64,000 nt of DNA, taken from positions 2,791,001 to 2,855,000 of the forward strand of contig NZ_CP033367.1 of the NCBI RefSeq assembly GCF_013170845.1, in the 5' to 3' direction. The stretch comes from Mesorhizobium loti R88b (GTDB lineage Bacteria; Pseudomonadota; Alphaproteobacteria; Rhizobiales; Rhizobiaceae). A model generated the notes under the pieces. It was not told the DNA's origin. It did no database searches and was given only the letters and a program-made list of their open reading frames with translations. The position numbers were made by a program, and so were the translations under genes. Every line of letters starts with the position of its first letter. Position 1 is the stretch's first letter. Shown piece after piece: positions 42,478 to 51,635 of this stretch.

Positions 42478-43488
42478 GTGACGGATTTCGACGCGCTCAC
42501 CCATGATCAGCAGCTCGGCATCCTGCAGGAGACGGCGGAGGCGGCGATCGCCAACTACGATCTGCCGGCGGATGTTTCCGTCGCGATGATCAACCTGTCG
42601 GAGAACGCGACTTACAAGATTGCAGCTCGCGACGGCAGGCGCTGGGCGCTGCGCATCCATCGCGACGGCTACCATTCAAGGACGGCCATCCAGTCCGAAC
42701 TGGCCTGGCTGACCGATTTGCGCCAGACCGGGATTGTGCTCACCCCCGTGCCGGTGGCGGGCAAGGACGGCGAGCACATCCAGCGTGTCGGCCATGCCAG
42801 GCTGGCGCAACCCCGCAATGTCGTGCTGTCGCAATGGGAGACCGGTTCGGAGCCGGGCATAGGCGAAGCGCTCGCCGAACCTTTCGAGGTGCTTGGCGAG
42901 GTGACGGCCCGCATGCACATCCACGCCCGGCAATGGAAGCGCCCATCCTGGTTCAGCCGCCATGTGTGGGATTTCGAGACAAGCCTCGGCGAGGAAAACC
43001 CCCATTGGGGACGCTGGCGTGACGGGATGGGCGTCGACGCCGCGAAAGCCAAACTCTTTGGCCGCACCGCGGACCTGATCGGCCGCAGGCTCGACGCCTT
43101 CGGCAAGGGCCATGACCGATTCGGCCTCATCCATTGCGACCTGCGGCTCGCCAACCTGCTGATCGACGGCAAGACGGTGAAGGTCATCGACTTCGACGAT
43201 TGCGGCTTCGGCTGGTATATGTACGACGCGGCGACGCCCATCTCTTTCTACGAGCACGAGCCGCAGGCTGCTGATCTTATCCACTCGTGGACGACCGGCT
43301 ATCGCCGCGTGCTTGACCTGCCCAAGGCGGATGAGGACGAGATCCCGACCTTCGTAATGCTGCGCCGCCTGCTCCTGGTTGCGTGGATCGGCTCACATGC
43401 GGAGACGGACCTCGCCAAGTCGATGGGCTTGCCCTACACCGAGGGAACCGTCGGGCTGTGCGAGGCCTATCTACGCAAGTTTTCCTAG
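42478..43488 (+). CDS. APH-family small-molecule kinase
   Basis: A 336-residue protein with a GTG start. The aminoglycoside-phosphotransferase fold shows the N-lobe lysine region (YKIAARDGRRWALRIHR), the catalytic loop IHCDLRLANLLI and the metal motif VIDFDDCGFGWYMYD. Homologues phosphorylate homoserine, hydroxylysine, choline or ethanolamine. Following a class III aminotransferase, a hydroxy-amine or hydroxy-amino-acid substrate is the best guess. It is not an antibiotic-resistance gene by its context. Confidence 0.8.
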   Translation: MTDFDALTHDQQLGILQETAEAAIANYDLPADVSVAMINLSENATYKIAARDGRRWALRIHRDGYHSRTAIQSELAWLTDLRQTGIVLTPVPVAGKDGEHIQRVGHARLAQPRNVVLSQWETGSEPGIGEALAEPFEVLGEVTARMHIHARQWKRPSWFSRHVWDFETSLGEENPHWGRWRDGMGVDAAKAKLFGRTADLIGRRLDAFGKGHDRFGLIHCDLRLANLLIDGKTVKVIDFDDCGFGWYMYDAATPISFYEHEPQAADLIHSWTTGYRRVLDLPKADEDEIPTFVMLRRLLLVAWIGSHAETDLAKSMGLPYTEGTVGLCEAYLRKFS

Positions 43489-43501
43489 ACGGTCGCTATC
43501 A

Positions 43502-44266
43502 TCATGCCAGTGCTTCCAGGCTCTCGGGCAGGATCTGGCCGCCGTCGACGATGATCGTCTGCCCGGTCACGTAGCCGGCTTCCTTCGACGCAAAGTAGAG
43601 TGCGGCGTAGCCGATGTCCTCCACGGTTCCGAGCCGCTTGAGCGGGACAGAGGCGGCCATGGTCTTCTGATAGTCTTCGCCCAGGCCGGCAAGCCCCTCG
43701 GTGATGATGTTGCCCGGCATGACGGCGTTGACGGTGATGCCGTATTTCGCCAGCTCGATGCAGGCCGTGCGCATGAAGCCGAGTTGCCCGGCCTTGGTGG
43801 CGCCGTAGTGCGACCAGCCGGGAAAACCGGTGACCGGGCCGGTGATCGACGAGGTCAGCACGATGCGGCCCTGGTCGGATGTCTTGAGGTAGGGAACCGC
43901 CGCCTTGACCGCGTGGAAGGTGCCCTTGAGGTTGGTGTCGACAACCTCGTCCCATTGGTCCGAGGTCATGTCTTCGAGCCGCGCCTGCGGGAAAATCCCG
44001 GCATTGGCGCACAACACGTCGATGCCACCGTTTCTCGCGGCCACTGTAGCAAACGCGCTCTCGATGCTGGCGAGTGAGGTGACGTCGCCCACCACGCCAA
44101 AGGCGCCGTGGCCGATCGCGGCGGCCGCGGCTTCAGCCTGATCGATATGGCGCCCAATGATAGCGACCTTGGCGCCCGAGAGCGCGAACACCCCCGCTAT
44201 GCCCTTGCCGATGCCTTTCGATCCGCCGGTAACGACGACGGACCGACCCTTCAAAGACTGGGTCAT
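43502..44266 (-). CDS. Short-chain dehydrogenase, last gene of the dehydratase operon
   Basis: A 254-residue classical SDR, started at the ATG at 44266 because GGAGC lies nine bases upstream. The cofactor loop is TGGSKGIGKGIA, CANAGIFP replaces NNAG, active-site Ser is in TSSITGP and Tyr-Lys in YGATKAG, with GQTIIVDGG near the end. It follows the APC permease gene after a perfect intercistronic hairpin, and would oxidise or reduce a pathway intermediate. Confidence 0.85.
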   Translation of the reverse strand: MTQSLKGRSVVVTGGSKGIGKGIAGVFALSGAKVAIIGRHIDQAEAAAAAIGHGAFGVVGDVTSLASIESAFATVAARNGGIDVLCANAGIFPQARLEDMTSDQWDEVVDTNLKGTFHAVKAAVPYLKTSDQGRIVLTSSITGPVTGFPGWSHYGATKAGQLGFMRTACIELAKYGITVNAVMPGNIITEGLAGLGEDYQKTMAASVPLKRLGTVEDIGYAALYFASKEAGYVTGQTIIVDGGQILPESLEALA

Positions 44267-44289
44267 GATTTGAAGCTCCAAAATGAGAC

Positions 44290-44316
44290 GGGGACAGAGT
44301 GATACTCTGTCCCCGT
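44290..44316 (-). terminator. Perfect intercistronic hairpin
   Basis: An 11-bp perfect stem CGGGGACAGAG / CTCTGTCCCCG around TGATA, between the permease stop and the SDR start, with no T tract. It could attenuate or stabilise the 3' part of the operon transcript. Confidence 0.5.
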
Positions 44317-44347
44317 TACCGAAAAGGATTCCAGGGCGATGGACGCC

Positions 44348-45874
44348 CTAGCCTTCGTTCACCATGTGACCGATGTTCTGGTACGCCTGGGGGTTGGCGG
44401 ACTTCAGCACGAAGCCCCAGATCAGGCCGACGATAAGGATCGCAAGCCCGACATAGGGAATGCTCCTGGCGAAGCCATTGGTGCCGCCGAGCGTCGCGAG
44501 ATTGGCCACCAGCGTGTAGACGAGGACAAGCTGGACAACCAGCGAGATCAACGGCGCAATGACGGTCGTCAGCACGCCGCCGCCGCCGTTCTTCTTGAAC
44601 CACATGTAGATCGCCAGCGAGACAACGGCCTGCAGCACCAGCAGGAGTCCCGTGCCAAGCACCGCAAAAAGCGTATAGACACCAAGCCAAGCCTGTCCCG
44701 ACGGATCGTCGAAGCCGTAGCCCAGACCGTAGAGCAGGACCCATACCGCCGCCAGCACCGATTGCAGGGCCGAGGCCTTGTGGGGGCTCTTGTGGTGGTC
44801 ATGCGTCTCCGCGATCACCTGGGGCAGGACGCCTTCGCGTGCCAGCGAGTACAAATAGCGGGAAGCGGTGTTGTGGAAGGCCATGCCGCAGGCGAAGGAA
44901 CTGGTCAGGATTAGAAGCGACATCAGCTGGTAGCCCCAGCCGCCGACAAAACTCTGAACCGGTGTCAGGAAGAAGTTCACCCCGTCGGAGAATGCCTTGG
45001 CCACCATGTCGGCCTCGGTGGGATAGGCCGCCACCGCGCACCAGCTGACGAAGGTGTAGAACAGGCCAAGGCCAATGACCGAAATCAGCAGCGACTGCGG
45101 AATGATGCGCTTCGGATCGCGGGATTCCTCGGCATAGTTCGGCGCCATCTCGAAGCCGACCCACGACCAGAACGCCATGAAGATGCCGACGGCCGCGGCG
45201 CCCGCGGGTATGGCTACGGTTCCGACTGTTTGCTCGGCGACAGGCGTGAACACCTTGAACACATTCAACGAATCGCCGGAAAAGTTCGTCCCGCCATGGG
45301 CGAAAAGCACACCCAGCGAGAAGATCACCAGCATGATCACTTCAAGAATGAGGGCGATCCCGAGCAGCCGTGCCGACACCTTCACGTCGCGATAGGCGAG
45401 TGCCGCGATGACCACGATCATGGCGAGCGCCAGCACGATCCACGGTACGTTGATGCCGAAATGCTGGGAGATCCAAAGATTGCCGAAAAATGCGAACAGC
45501 CCGGTGAGCGAGGCCTCGAAGAGAGAGTAGCAGGCGAGCGAGCCTATGCCCGCCGACATGCCGACCTCACGGCCGAGCCCCTGGCTGATGAAGGAGTAGA
45601 AGCCGCCGACGGACGATACGCGCGATGCCATCGCCGCATAGCCGACCGAGAAGATGGTCAGCACGATCGTGGCCATCAGGAAGGCGGCCGGCGTGTACTT
45701 GCCGATGCCGTAGCCTGCCGCGAACGGTACATTGCCCAGCATCGCCGACATTGGCGCCGCGCCGGTGACGGCCAGGAAGAGCACTCCCGCGAGCCCCACG
45801 GCCTTGGAGTGCAAAAGATTGATGCTGTTACTCTTCGAGACGTCGATCGTCCCGCGTGCAGTTTCTATGGCCAT
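44348..45874 (-). CDS. APC-family amino acid/amine permease
   Basis: A 508-residue protein from the ATG at 45874 after GGAGAGGG. It has twelve or more hydrophobic segments. APC signature regions are LFLAVTGAAPMSAMLGNVPFA in helix 1, ATIVLTIFSVGYAAMASRV in helix 2 and SRVSSVGGFYSFISQGLGR after it, and a WSWVGFEMAPNYAEESRDPKR segment in helix 6. It imports a free amino acid or amine into the cytoplasm for the pathway encoded by the same operon. Confidence 0.88.
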   Translation of the reverse strand: MAIETARGTIDVSKSNSINLLHSKAVGLAGVLFLAVTGAAPMSAMLGNVPFAAGYGIGKYTPAAFLMATIVLTIFSVGYAAMASRVSSVGGFYSFISQGLGREVGMSAGIGSLACYSLFEASLTGLFAFFGNLWISQHFGINVPWIVLALAMIVVIAALAYRDVKVSARLLGIALILEVIMLVIFSLGVLFAHGGTNFSGDSLNVFKVFTPVAEQTVGTVAIPAGAAAVGIFMAFWSWVGFEMAPNYAEESRDPKRIIPQSLLISVIGLGLFYTFVSWCAVAAYPTEADMVAKAFSDGVNFFLTPVQSFVGGWGYQLMSLLILTSSFACGMAFHNTASRYLYSLAREGVLPQVIAETHDHHKSPHKASALQSVLAAVWVLLYGLGYGFDDPSGQAWLGVYTLFAVLGTGLLLVLQAVVSLAIYMWFKKNGGGGVLTTVIAPLISLVVQLVLVYTLVANLATLGGTNGFARSIPYVGLAILIVGLIWGFVLKSANPQAYQNIGHMVNEG

Positions 45875-45972
45875 GAAGCCCTCTCCATTCGTGACAGCTG
45901 TATTTGGTCCCCGCACGTGGCGGCCGATGTGTCCCGGCCTGCGAGTGCAGCCATGACACTACGGACGTAGCG

Positions 45973-46671
45973 TCATTTTGCCAAGGCCATGATTTTGCAT
46001 AGCTCGACGCTCGACATCACGTGGCAGTAGATCATGTTGATGATTTCGAGCTCCTTGCGATGAAGCTCCTCGGTCGCCGCCGCGCAGCAATCCTCGAGTA
46101 CGATGACAGCGTAGCTCTCATCCGCCAGGCTGCGCACCGTCGAGGACACGCACTGGTCCGTGAAGATGCCGCAGCAGATGACATTCCTGATGCCGAGATT
46201 GTGAAGGATCAGGCGCAGATTCGTCCCAGTCAGCGCGGAATCGGTGGTCTTGGTCACGACGATTTCGTCGCCGGCCGGCTGAAGCTCGGCAACGATCTGC
46301 GACGGCGGGTCGTTCTTTGGCAGCAGCAGATTGTTCCAGCCCGGCATTTTCTGGGACAGCGAGCGATCGCGCCCGTCCCTGGTGTGGCAGGCGATGCGGG
46401 CAAAAAGGCATTCGATACCATTTTGTCGTGCCAGCTCCAGCAATCTTGCCGTGTTCGGTATGACCGTGCCGTGCATGCGCTCGTGGAACGGCGTCCACAG
46501 ATCGTAGCGGTGCTGTTCCTGCGCAGAAAGCGAGGCGCGATCCGGCCGTTCCAGGTAGGTGTTCTGAACGTCGATGACCAGGATGGCCGTTTGCGCCGGC
46601 ACCAGCACCGGATCATCCGGCTCGGGCGCGCCGAGGTAATAGAGCGAACGGAATCCGGTTTTCCAGTCCAT
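45973..46671 (-). CDS. Isochorismatase-family cysteine hydrolase
   Basis: A 232-residue protein with the catalytic triad of the family: Asp in AILVIDVQNTY, Lys in VVTKTTDSALTG and Cys in CGIFTDQCVSSTVRSL. Members hydrolyse amides such as N-carbamoyl compounds, nicotinamide or ureido groups. The ATG lies nine bases beyond the dehydratase small-subunit stop, so it is in the operon and probably frees ammonia or a carbamoyl group from an intermediate. Confidence 0.85.
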   Translation of the reverse strand: MDWKTGFRSLYYLGAPEPDDPVLVPAQTAILVIDVQNTYLERPDRASLSAQEQHRYDLWTPFHERMHGTVIPNTARLLELARQNGIECLFARIACHTRDGRDRSLSQKMPGWNNLLLPKNDPPSQIVAELQPAGDEIVVTKTTDSALTGTNLRLILHNLGIRNVICCGIFTDQCVSSTVRSLADESYAVIVLEDCCAAATEELHRKELEIINMIYCHVMSSVELCKIMALAK

Positions 46672-46680
46672 GCGGTCCTT

Positions 46681-47100
46681 TCAGAAGCGGAAGGTGAAAA
46701 GGCCGCGCGCCGCATAGGTCTCGGCGGCCTCCTCGATGAAACGGGCGATGCGTTCGGCCTGGTAGGTGTCGCGCATCGTGGCGGCGGCCTCGAGCAATTC
46801 TTCCTTGGACTTGGCGCGGCCTGGGCGCAGCAGTTCGTAGACCTGCATGATGAAATCCTGCGGCACCTCGACCAGCTCCGCCCCGCGCTCGAAATTGAGG
46901 GCGAGAGTCGGCCGGCCGACATCGCGCGCCACGTCGGCCTGGGCCTGCAGCGCTTGCGGCGTGATGCGAAGGTCTTCCATGGTCACGTCGCCGGCAAGCA
47001 CCGCATCCAGCGTGATCTCCGGAAGCGCCTTGCCGTGCTTGCCGGTCACGGCGCCGGGCTGGGTTTCGGCGAGCGGATAGTCGGCGCGCGTATGGGTCAC
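46681..47100 (-). CDS. B12-dependent diol/glycerol dehydratase small subunit
   Basis: A 139-residue protein matching the PduE/DhaB3 family along its length: DYPLAETQP, an ITLDAVLAGDVTMEDLRI core, QAQADVARDVGR, LNFERGAELVEVPQDFI and YELLRPGR. It caps the large subunit and helps bind adenosylcobalamin. Its start overlaps the stop of the fused large/medium gene by four bases, so stoichiometric translation is ensured. Confidence 0.92.
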   Translation of the reverse strand: MTHTRADYPLAETQPGAVTGKHGKALPEITLDAVLAGDVTMEDLRITPQALQAQADVARDVGRPTLALNFERGAELVEVPQDFIMQVYELLRPGRAKSKEELLEAAATMRDTYQAERIARFIEEAAETYAARGLFTFRF

Positions 47101-49367
47101 GATTTCGCTCCCGTCAGGGTGATGTCGACCTCTTCGGGAGCGGCACCGGCCTCGATCAGCCCGGTTTCTATGGCGTAGATGAGGGCGACGCGGGCGTGGT
47201 AGCGCGACCCCATGGCCTCGCCACGCTGCGGCACCACGATGGGCTCCGGCATTTCGCCCAGCGCATAGGCCGCGGCATTGGCGCCGAGCGCACGATAGTG
47301 CTCGAGCCTGGTGATCGGCGCATTGGAAAACAGTTCGAGATTGTTGTGCGGCTGGCGGTCGCGCTGATGGATGACGGCCGTGCCCTTGGCCTGGATGCCG
47401 ATGCCGATGCCGCTGCCGGCAAGCCTGGCGGCGGACAGACCGAGGAAGGAGGTATCGGCCGTATGGCGAAAGCGAACGACGCGCGCCTTGAGCCCACGCG
47501 CGCGGATCGCATCCAGCATCGCGCCAAGCACTTCGGAAAGCCGATGTCCGGCCGTCGTCCGGTAGAGCTTCAAGCCGAAGGCCGGACTGATGCCGATGAC
47601 GACATCGTCCTTCGCCGATCCGTTGGCTGCCGGCCCAAGGTTGCGATAGCGGATGTGCCTTGCTTCGTCCTTCTCGTGCAGGGCTTCCGAGCGCAGCACT
47701 TCCTTCTGATCCAGCACGTCGCGGATATCGTTGAGCTGCAGGCGCCGTTCTTCGGACACACGATAGCCGGAGCCGGGGCCGAGATAGTCGTTCGGATCGT
47801 TCACCGCGCTGACGATCCGCCCGTTGCGGATCATGGCCGAGGTCTGGAGATAGTCGCCCGAAAGGCGCAGCTTCACCACGTTCAGCAGATTCTCGGCCTC
47901 TTCGCGGAAACCGCGGTTGGCCAGCGCCTTGACCACATCGATCACAGTGATGCCGCGCTCCTTGATGGCCTCGCTGATGAACGACACGTCGCGCGGCATC
48001 AAGCTGCGCGTATCGTCGGAGCCGGAGGCGTAAACCACGCTGGTCTTCATGTCCTCGGTAGGCGTCGACAGGCCGAGCTCCTCGAACACGGCGGCGATCG
48101 CCTCCACCGCCCGCTCGCGCAGCTCGATCGCGCGTGACTCGGGCAGTGGCGTCAACCCGCCATCGGCCTCGAAATCGCGCTGCAGCACCAGATAGTCTTC
48201 CAATTCCTCGCCGTTGATCAGCGACGGGTTGAACGAATTGTCGTATTTCAGGATCGATCCCATTCCCGAACAGATCAGGTCCGAGCCGGCGATCAGATAG
48301 GGAAGGATCTTGGCGCCGACACGAATTTCGGATTCGGTGGAGCGCGCGTCATTGCCGGACGCGCATTCGAGATCGAGCCAGACGGCGATGAGGTTCTCGG
48401 CCATCAGCTCGCGAACGCCACCCGGTATCGTCGCGGTCAAGGGCGCTCCGTCAATGCCGCCATTTTGCGTGCCCTGCACGCCCATGCCACGCTGCAGGCA
48501 GAGGCAGCGCGCTTCCAGGTAAAGCAGCGATTTTGCTTCATGGAAGCCCATCAGCAATTCGGAGCCGGCACCCGATGTGCAGCGCATCTTGACGCCGCGC
48601 GAGGCATAAGCGGCGGCCAGAAATGCCTTGGACCACGGCGTGTCGTCGCCATCGGTGAACGATTTCTCGGTGCCGTAGACGGAAACGGTTTCGGCGTAGG
48701 AGGTAAAGCCTGCCATGGCGATGCGCAGCTCCTCCGCTTCCTCGCTGGAGCACTGGAACAGCGTCCCCCAGCGGCCGACCGCGCCGCCCACCGCACACGC
48801 CACCGCGTTGGACCAGGCGTTGCGTGATACGCGCATCGTCGTTTCGATCTCGTCGAAGCCAAAGGCGACGGCGGTTGCGGCATCGGCGGCGAGCTGGAGC
48901 GGGTCGTCCTTGGCGTTGGTGACATGCGCCTGGTTGCCCGGCGTCTTGCGTGCCCGCATTTTCGAATAGGCGAAGGCGATCTCCAGCGCGTTGAGCTGCG
49001 CCACCACCTCGGCAAGTTTCGCGGGTGTCATGCCGTGCGCGAGCCGCACCAGCGTTTCGCGCGGCACATTCATGTCGACCAGCCAGCGTGCGACGGTCGC
49101 CGAGTCCAAAGCCATCGCTTCAGGCGCCACCTCCGGGTCGATGTGGTGGCGGGCAATGAAGCGGTCGATCATGTCGTAGTCGTGTTCGAGCACGCCGTCG
49201 AGGGACACAACGCGCCCGCCCTTGATGCCGATGCCGGGTTTGGGATCGGCCGGGCTGGAGAAGGCGGAGAAGCCGTTGGCCGGGTCTTCCGCCGCGAACT
49301 TGTCCAGCCGCAACGGCCGCTCGTCCCAGTCGGCGAAGCGCTTCCAGCGGTTCAGTTTCGGCGTCAT
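47097..49367 (-). CDS. Fused large+medium subunits of B12-dependent diol dehydratase with altered pocket
   Basis: A 756-residue protein: residues 1 to about 560 match PduC and about 580-756 match PduD (FGLKLYR, GSGIGIGIQAKGTAVIHQ, NNLELF). Counting against K. oxytoca PduC (offset +5), the catalytic and K+ residues are all kept: Gln146, His148, Glu175, Glu226, Gln301, Asp340 and Ser367. The two specificity positions differ: Ser301 is Asp306, and Gln336 is Ala341. It needs adenosylcobalamin and turns a 1,2-diol into an aldehyde. No reactivating factor or microcompartment shell gene is in the window. The altered pocket suggests a larger or cationic substrate. Confidence 0.92.
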   Translation of the reverse strand: MTPKLNRWKRFADWDERPLRLDKFAAEDPANGFSAFSSPADPKPGIGIKGGRVVSLDGVLEHDYDMIDRFIARHHIDPEVAPEAMALDSATVARWLVDMNVPRETLVRLAHGMTPAKLAEVVAQLNALEIAFAYSKMRARKTPGNQAHVTNAKDDPLQLAADAATAVAFGFDEIETTMRVSRNAWSNAVACAVGGAVGRWGTLFQCSSEEAEELRIAMAGFTSYAETVSVYGTEKSFTDGDDTPWSKAFLAAAYASRGVKMRCTSGAGSELLMGFHEAKSLLYLEARCLCLQRGMGVQGTQNGGIDGAPLTATIPGGVRELMAENLIAVWLDLECASGNDARSTESEIRVGAKILPYLIAGSDLICSGMGSILKYDNSFNPSLINGEELEDYLVLQRDFEADGGLTPLPESRAIELRERAVEAIAAVFEELGLSTPTEDMKTSVVYASGSDDTRSLMPRDVSFISEAIKERGITVIDVVKALANRGFREEAENLLNVVKLRLSGDYLQTSAMIRNGRIVSAVNDPNDYLGPGSGYRVSEERRLQLNDIRDVLDQKEVLRSEALHEKDEARHIRYRNLGPAANGSAKDDVVIGISPAFGLKLYRTTAGHRLSEVLGAMLDAIRARGLKARVVRFRHTADTSFLGLSAARLAGSGIGIGIQAKGTAVIHQRDRQPHNNLELFSNAPITRLEHYRALGANAAAYALGEMPEPIVVPQRGEAMGSRYHARVALIYAIETGLIEAGAAPEEVDITLTGAKS

Positions 49368-49494
49368 GCGTGCATTTCCCAGCCTAACGGGAAGACTAGT
49401 GAATGCCCACTCTTCACACAATGGCCTGGATCGAACGTCGCCGAAGGGCCTGCACGCCAGTACTTACTGCAAGCAGATCTCGCACGAAGCCCGG

Positions 49495-50880
49495 CTACTT
49501 TCCGCTCATCGACAAGCCCAAGCGCTGGAACAGCCGGGCCCAGGCGATCTGGCCGATTTTGAAATTCTCGAGCCGGAGGAATTCGTTCGGCGCATGGTAG
49601 TCCTCGTCGGAGGTCGAGAACGAGAAGAAGATGGTACCGACGCCAAGGTGCTCCTTGAAGACGCTGCCGATCGGGATCGTTGCGCCCATGGCAACCCGCA
49701 ACGATTTGGCTCCCATCATCTCGCCGAGCAGCGTTTCGGCGATGGCAAGGGCAGGCAGGTCGGGATCGATCGAGAACGCCTTGGTGCCGGGGCCGTGGCG
49801 TTTGACGTCGAGCGAATAGCCAGTCGGCAATTGTGCCTCAAGGTGGCGCCGGATCGCCTCGGCGACCTTGTCGGGCTCCTGACCGGCGACGAGGCGGCAG
49901 GTGATCTTGGCGCCAGCCGACGAGGGGATGACCGTCTTGGTGCCGGGTCCCGAATAGCCGCCGAACATTCCGTTGAATTCGAGCGTTGGCACCAGCCACT
50001 GGCGGACCAGAAGCTCGTGGCCGCTGGGCAGTGGATCAGGTGCCGGAGCGCCGATCTCGGCGAAATAGGCGGCGGTGTCGAACGCGGCAGCATCGATCGC
50101 GTCGAGAATGGCGGGGTCGGGCGGTGTGATGCCCTCTGTGAAGCCCGGCACGGTGACGGCGCCGTCCCTGTCGTGCAGGCTGGCCAGCAGGGCGGCGAGC
50201 GCGCGAATGGGATTTGGCGCACTGCCGCCGTGGCGACCGGAATGAAGATCCTTCGCCGCGCCCGTCACCACCACGTCCAGCGCGACCATGCCGCGGCTGG
50301 CCACCGTCATCGATGGCCGGTCGGCACGCCACATGGCGCCATCGGCTGAGACAACGAGGTCGCAGGTCAGGCGCTGGCGCATTTTTTCGACCAGCGGCGA
50401 GAAATGCGGGCTGCCGGATTCTTCCTCGCCCTCGACCAGCATCTTGATGTTGAGCGGCAAGCGGCTGGTCGTCTTCAGGAATGCCTCGACAACCAGGATC
50501 GGGATCAGCACCGGGCCCTTGTCGTCCGAAACGCCGCGCCCATAGAGCCTGTCGTCGCGGACCGTCGGCTCGAAGGGCGGCGTGGTCCATTTCTCGACCG
50601 GATCCGGCGGCTGCACATCGTAGTGGCCGTAGACGAGGATGGTCGGCGCTGCGGCGTCGCCGATGATTTCACCGAACACGGCCGGATGGCCATCTGTCTC
50701 GATGATCTCGACGGTTGGGAATCCGGCCCGCGTCAGCCGCTGCGCGACAAAGTCTGCCGCCGAACGGATGCCGTCGCGATAGGCCGGATCGGTGCTGACG
50801 CTTGGAATGCGGCAGAACGCCTTCAAGTCTTCCAGGGCTTCGCTGGCGTGGGCGACTAGGTAGGCCTCGACAGCACTCAC
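49495..50880 (-). CDS. M20-family metallopeptidase (dipeptidase-like)
   Basis: A 461-residue protein with a GTG start overlapping the SDR stop (GTGA). It has the M20 metal sites VYGHYDVQPPD, GRGVSDDKGP and EGEEESGSPHF, a central dimerisation domain with LHSGRHGG, and a late DEDYHAPNEF. It fits the CNDP-like dipeptidases or acyl-amino-acid hydrolases. It probably cleaves the peptide or amide brought in by the neighbouring Dpp-type transporter. Confidence 0.88.
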   Translation of the reverse strand: MSAVEAYLVAHASEALEDLKAFCRIPSVSTDPAYRDGIRSAADFVAQRLTRAGFPTVEIIETDGHPAVFGEIIGDAAAPTILVYGHYDVQPPDPVEKWTTPPFEPTVRDDRLYGRGVSDDKGPVLIPILVVEAFLKTTSRLPLNIKMLVEGEEESGSPHFSPLVEKMRQRLTCDLVVSADGAMWRADRPSMTVASRGMVALDVVVTGAAKDLHSGRHGGSAPNPIRALAALLASLHDRDGAVTVPGFTEGITPPDPAILDAIDAAAFDTAAYFAEIGAPAPDPLPSGHELLVRQWLVPTLEFNGMFGGYSGPGTKTVIPSSAGAKITCRLVAGQEPDKVAEAIRRHLEAQLPTGYSLDVKRHGPGTKAFSIDPDLPALAIAETLLGEMMGAKSLRVAMGATIPIGSVFKEHLGVGTIFFSFSTSDEDYHAPNEFLRLENFKIGQIAWARLFQRLGLSMSGK

Positions 50881-51635
50881 TTGCCGCCATCCACGCTGAT
50901 CACCTGACCGCTGACCCAGCCGGCGAAATCGGAGGCGAAGAACATCACCATCGCGGCAATGTCGTCGGGTGAGCCGAGCCGCTTCATCGCGATATTCTGC
51001 AGCAGCTTTTGCTGGCCTTCCTCGCCCATCGCCTCCCATTGCCGCTCGGTGGTGGGATTGGAGCGCACGAAACCCGGCGCGACATTGTTGACGGTGATGT
51101 TCCAGGGGCCGAGTTCATGCGCGAGCTGCCGCGTCAGCCCGATCTGGCCAGCCTTGGCGCTGGCATAGGCCTGGATGCCGGTGAGGCTGATGCCGAGCCC
51201 GGCGCCGCTGGAGATGTTGATAATACGCCCATAGCGCTGCTTTTTCATGCCGGGCGCCACGGCCTGCGTCATAAAGAAGGCGCCCGAGAGATTGACGTCG
51301 AAAATCGTCTGCCAGTCGGCCTGGGAGATTTCTTCCAACGGTCGCCCGACCTGACCGCGCACGCCGCCGGCGTTGTTGACGAGAACATCCACCGCGCCCG
51401 CATCGGCCTCAATCGCGCCGACGACCGCCTGCACGGCATCGCGGTCGCCGACATCGACGACATGCGAGCGGCAGTGTTCGCTGCAGAGTTGGCGCGTTTC
51501 GGCAAGGCCGGCTTCGTTGACGTCCAGGATATGAACCGCCGCGCCGCGTTCGGCGAAAGCTTTGGCGATCACACGGCCAAAGCCGTGTGCGGCGCCGGTG
51601 ACGATGACGGTGCGCCTGTCGAAACCGATGTTCAT
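50877..51635 (-). CDS. Short-chain dehydrogenase in the dehydratase operon
   Basis: A 252-residue classical SDR. The cofactor loop is TGAAHGFGRVIA, then NNAGGVRG, Ser in NISSGAG, YASAKAG as the active pair, and GQVISVDGG at the end. An acidic Asp after the second strand (ILDVNEAG) favours NAD. It overlaps both neighbours by four bases and is thus firmly in the operon. Confidence 0.88.
   Translation of the reverse strand: MNIGFDRRTVIVTGAAHGFGRVIAKAFAERGAAVHILDVNEAGLAETRQLCSEHCRSHVVDVGDRDAVQAVVGAIEADAGAVDVLVNNAGGVRGQVGRPLEEISQADWQTIFDVNLSGAFFMTQAVAPGMKKQRYGRIINISSGAGLGISLTGIQAYASAKAGQIGLTRQLAHELGPWNITVNNVAPGFVRSNPTTERQWEAMGEEGQQKLLQNIAMKRLGSPDDIAAMVMFFASDFAGWVSGQVISVDGGK

Noticed and set aside
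42478..43488. Aminoglycoside-resistance gene
   Set aside because: The APH fold is shared by many metabolic kinases, and the catabolic neighbours point to a metabolite kinase.
49368..49494. Cobalamin riboswitch before the dehydratase gene
   Set aside because: The 127 bp upstream contains no B12 box or other conserved riboswitch block that I can recognise on the minus strand.
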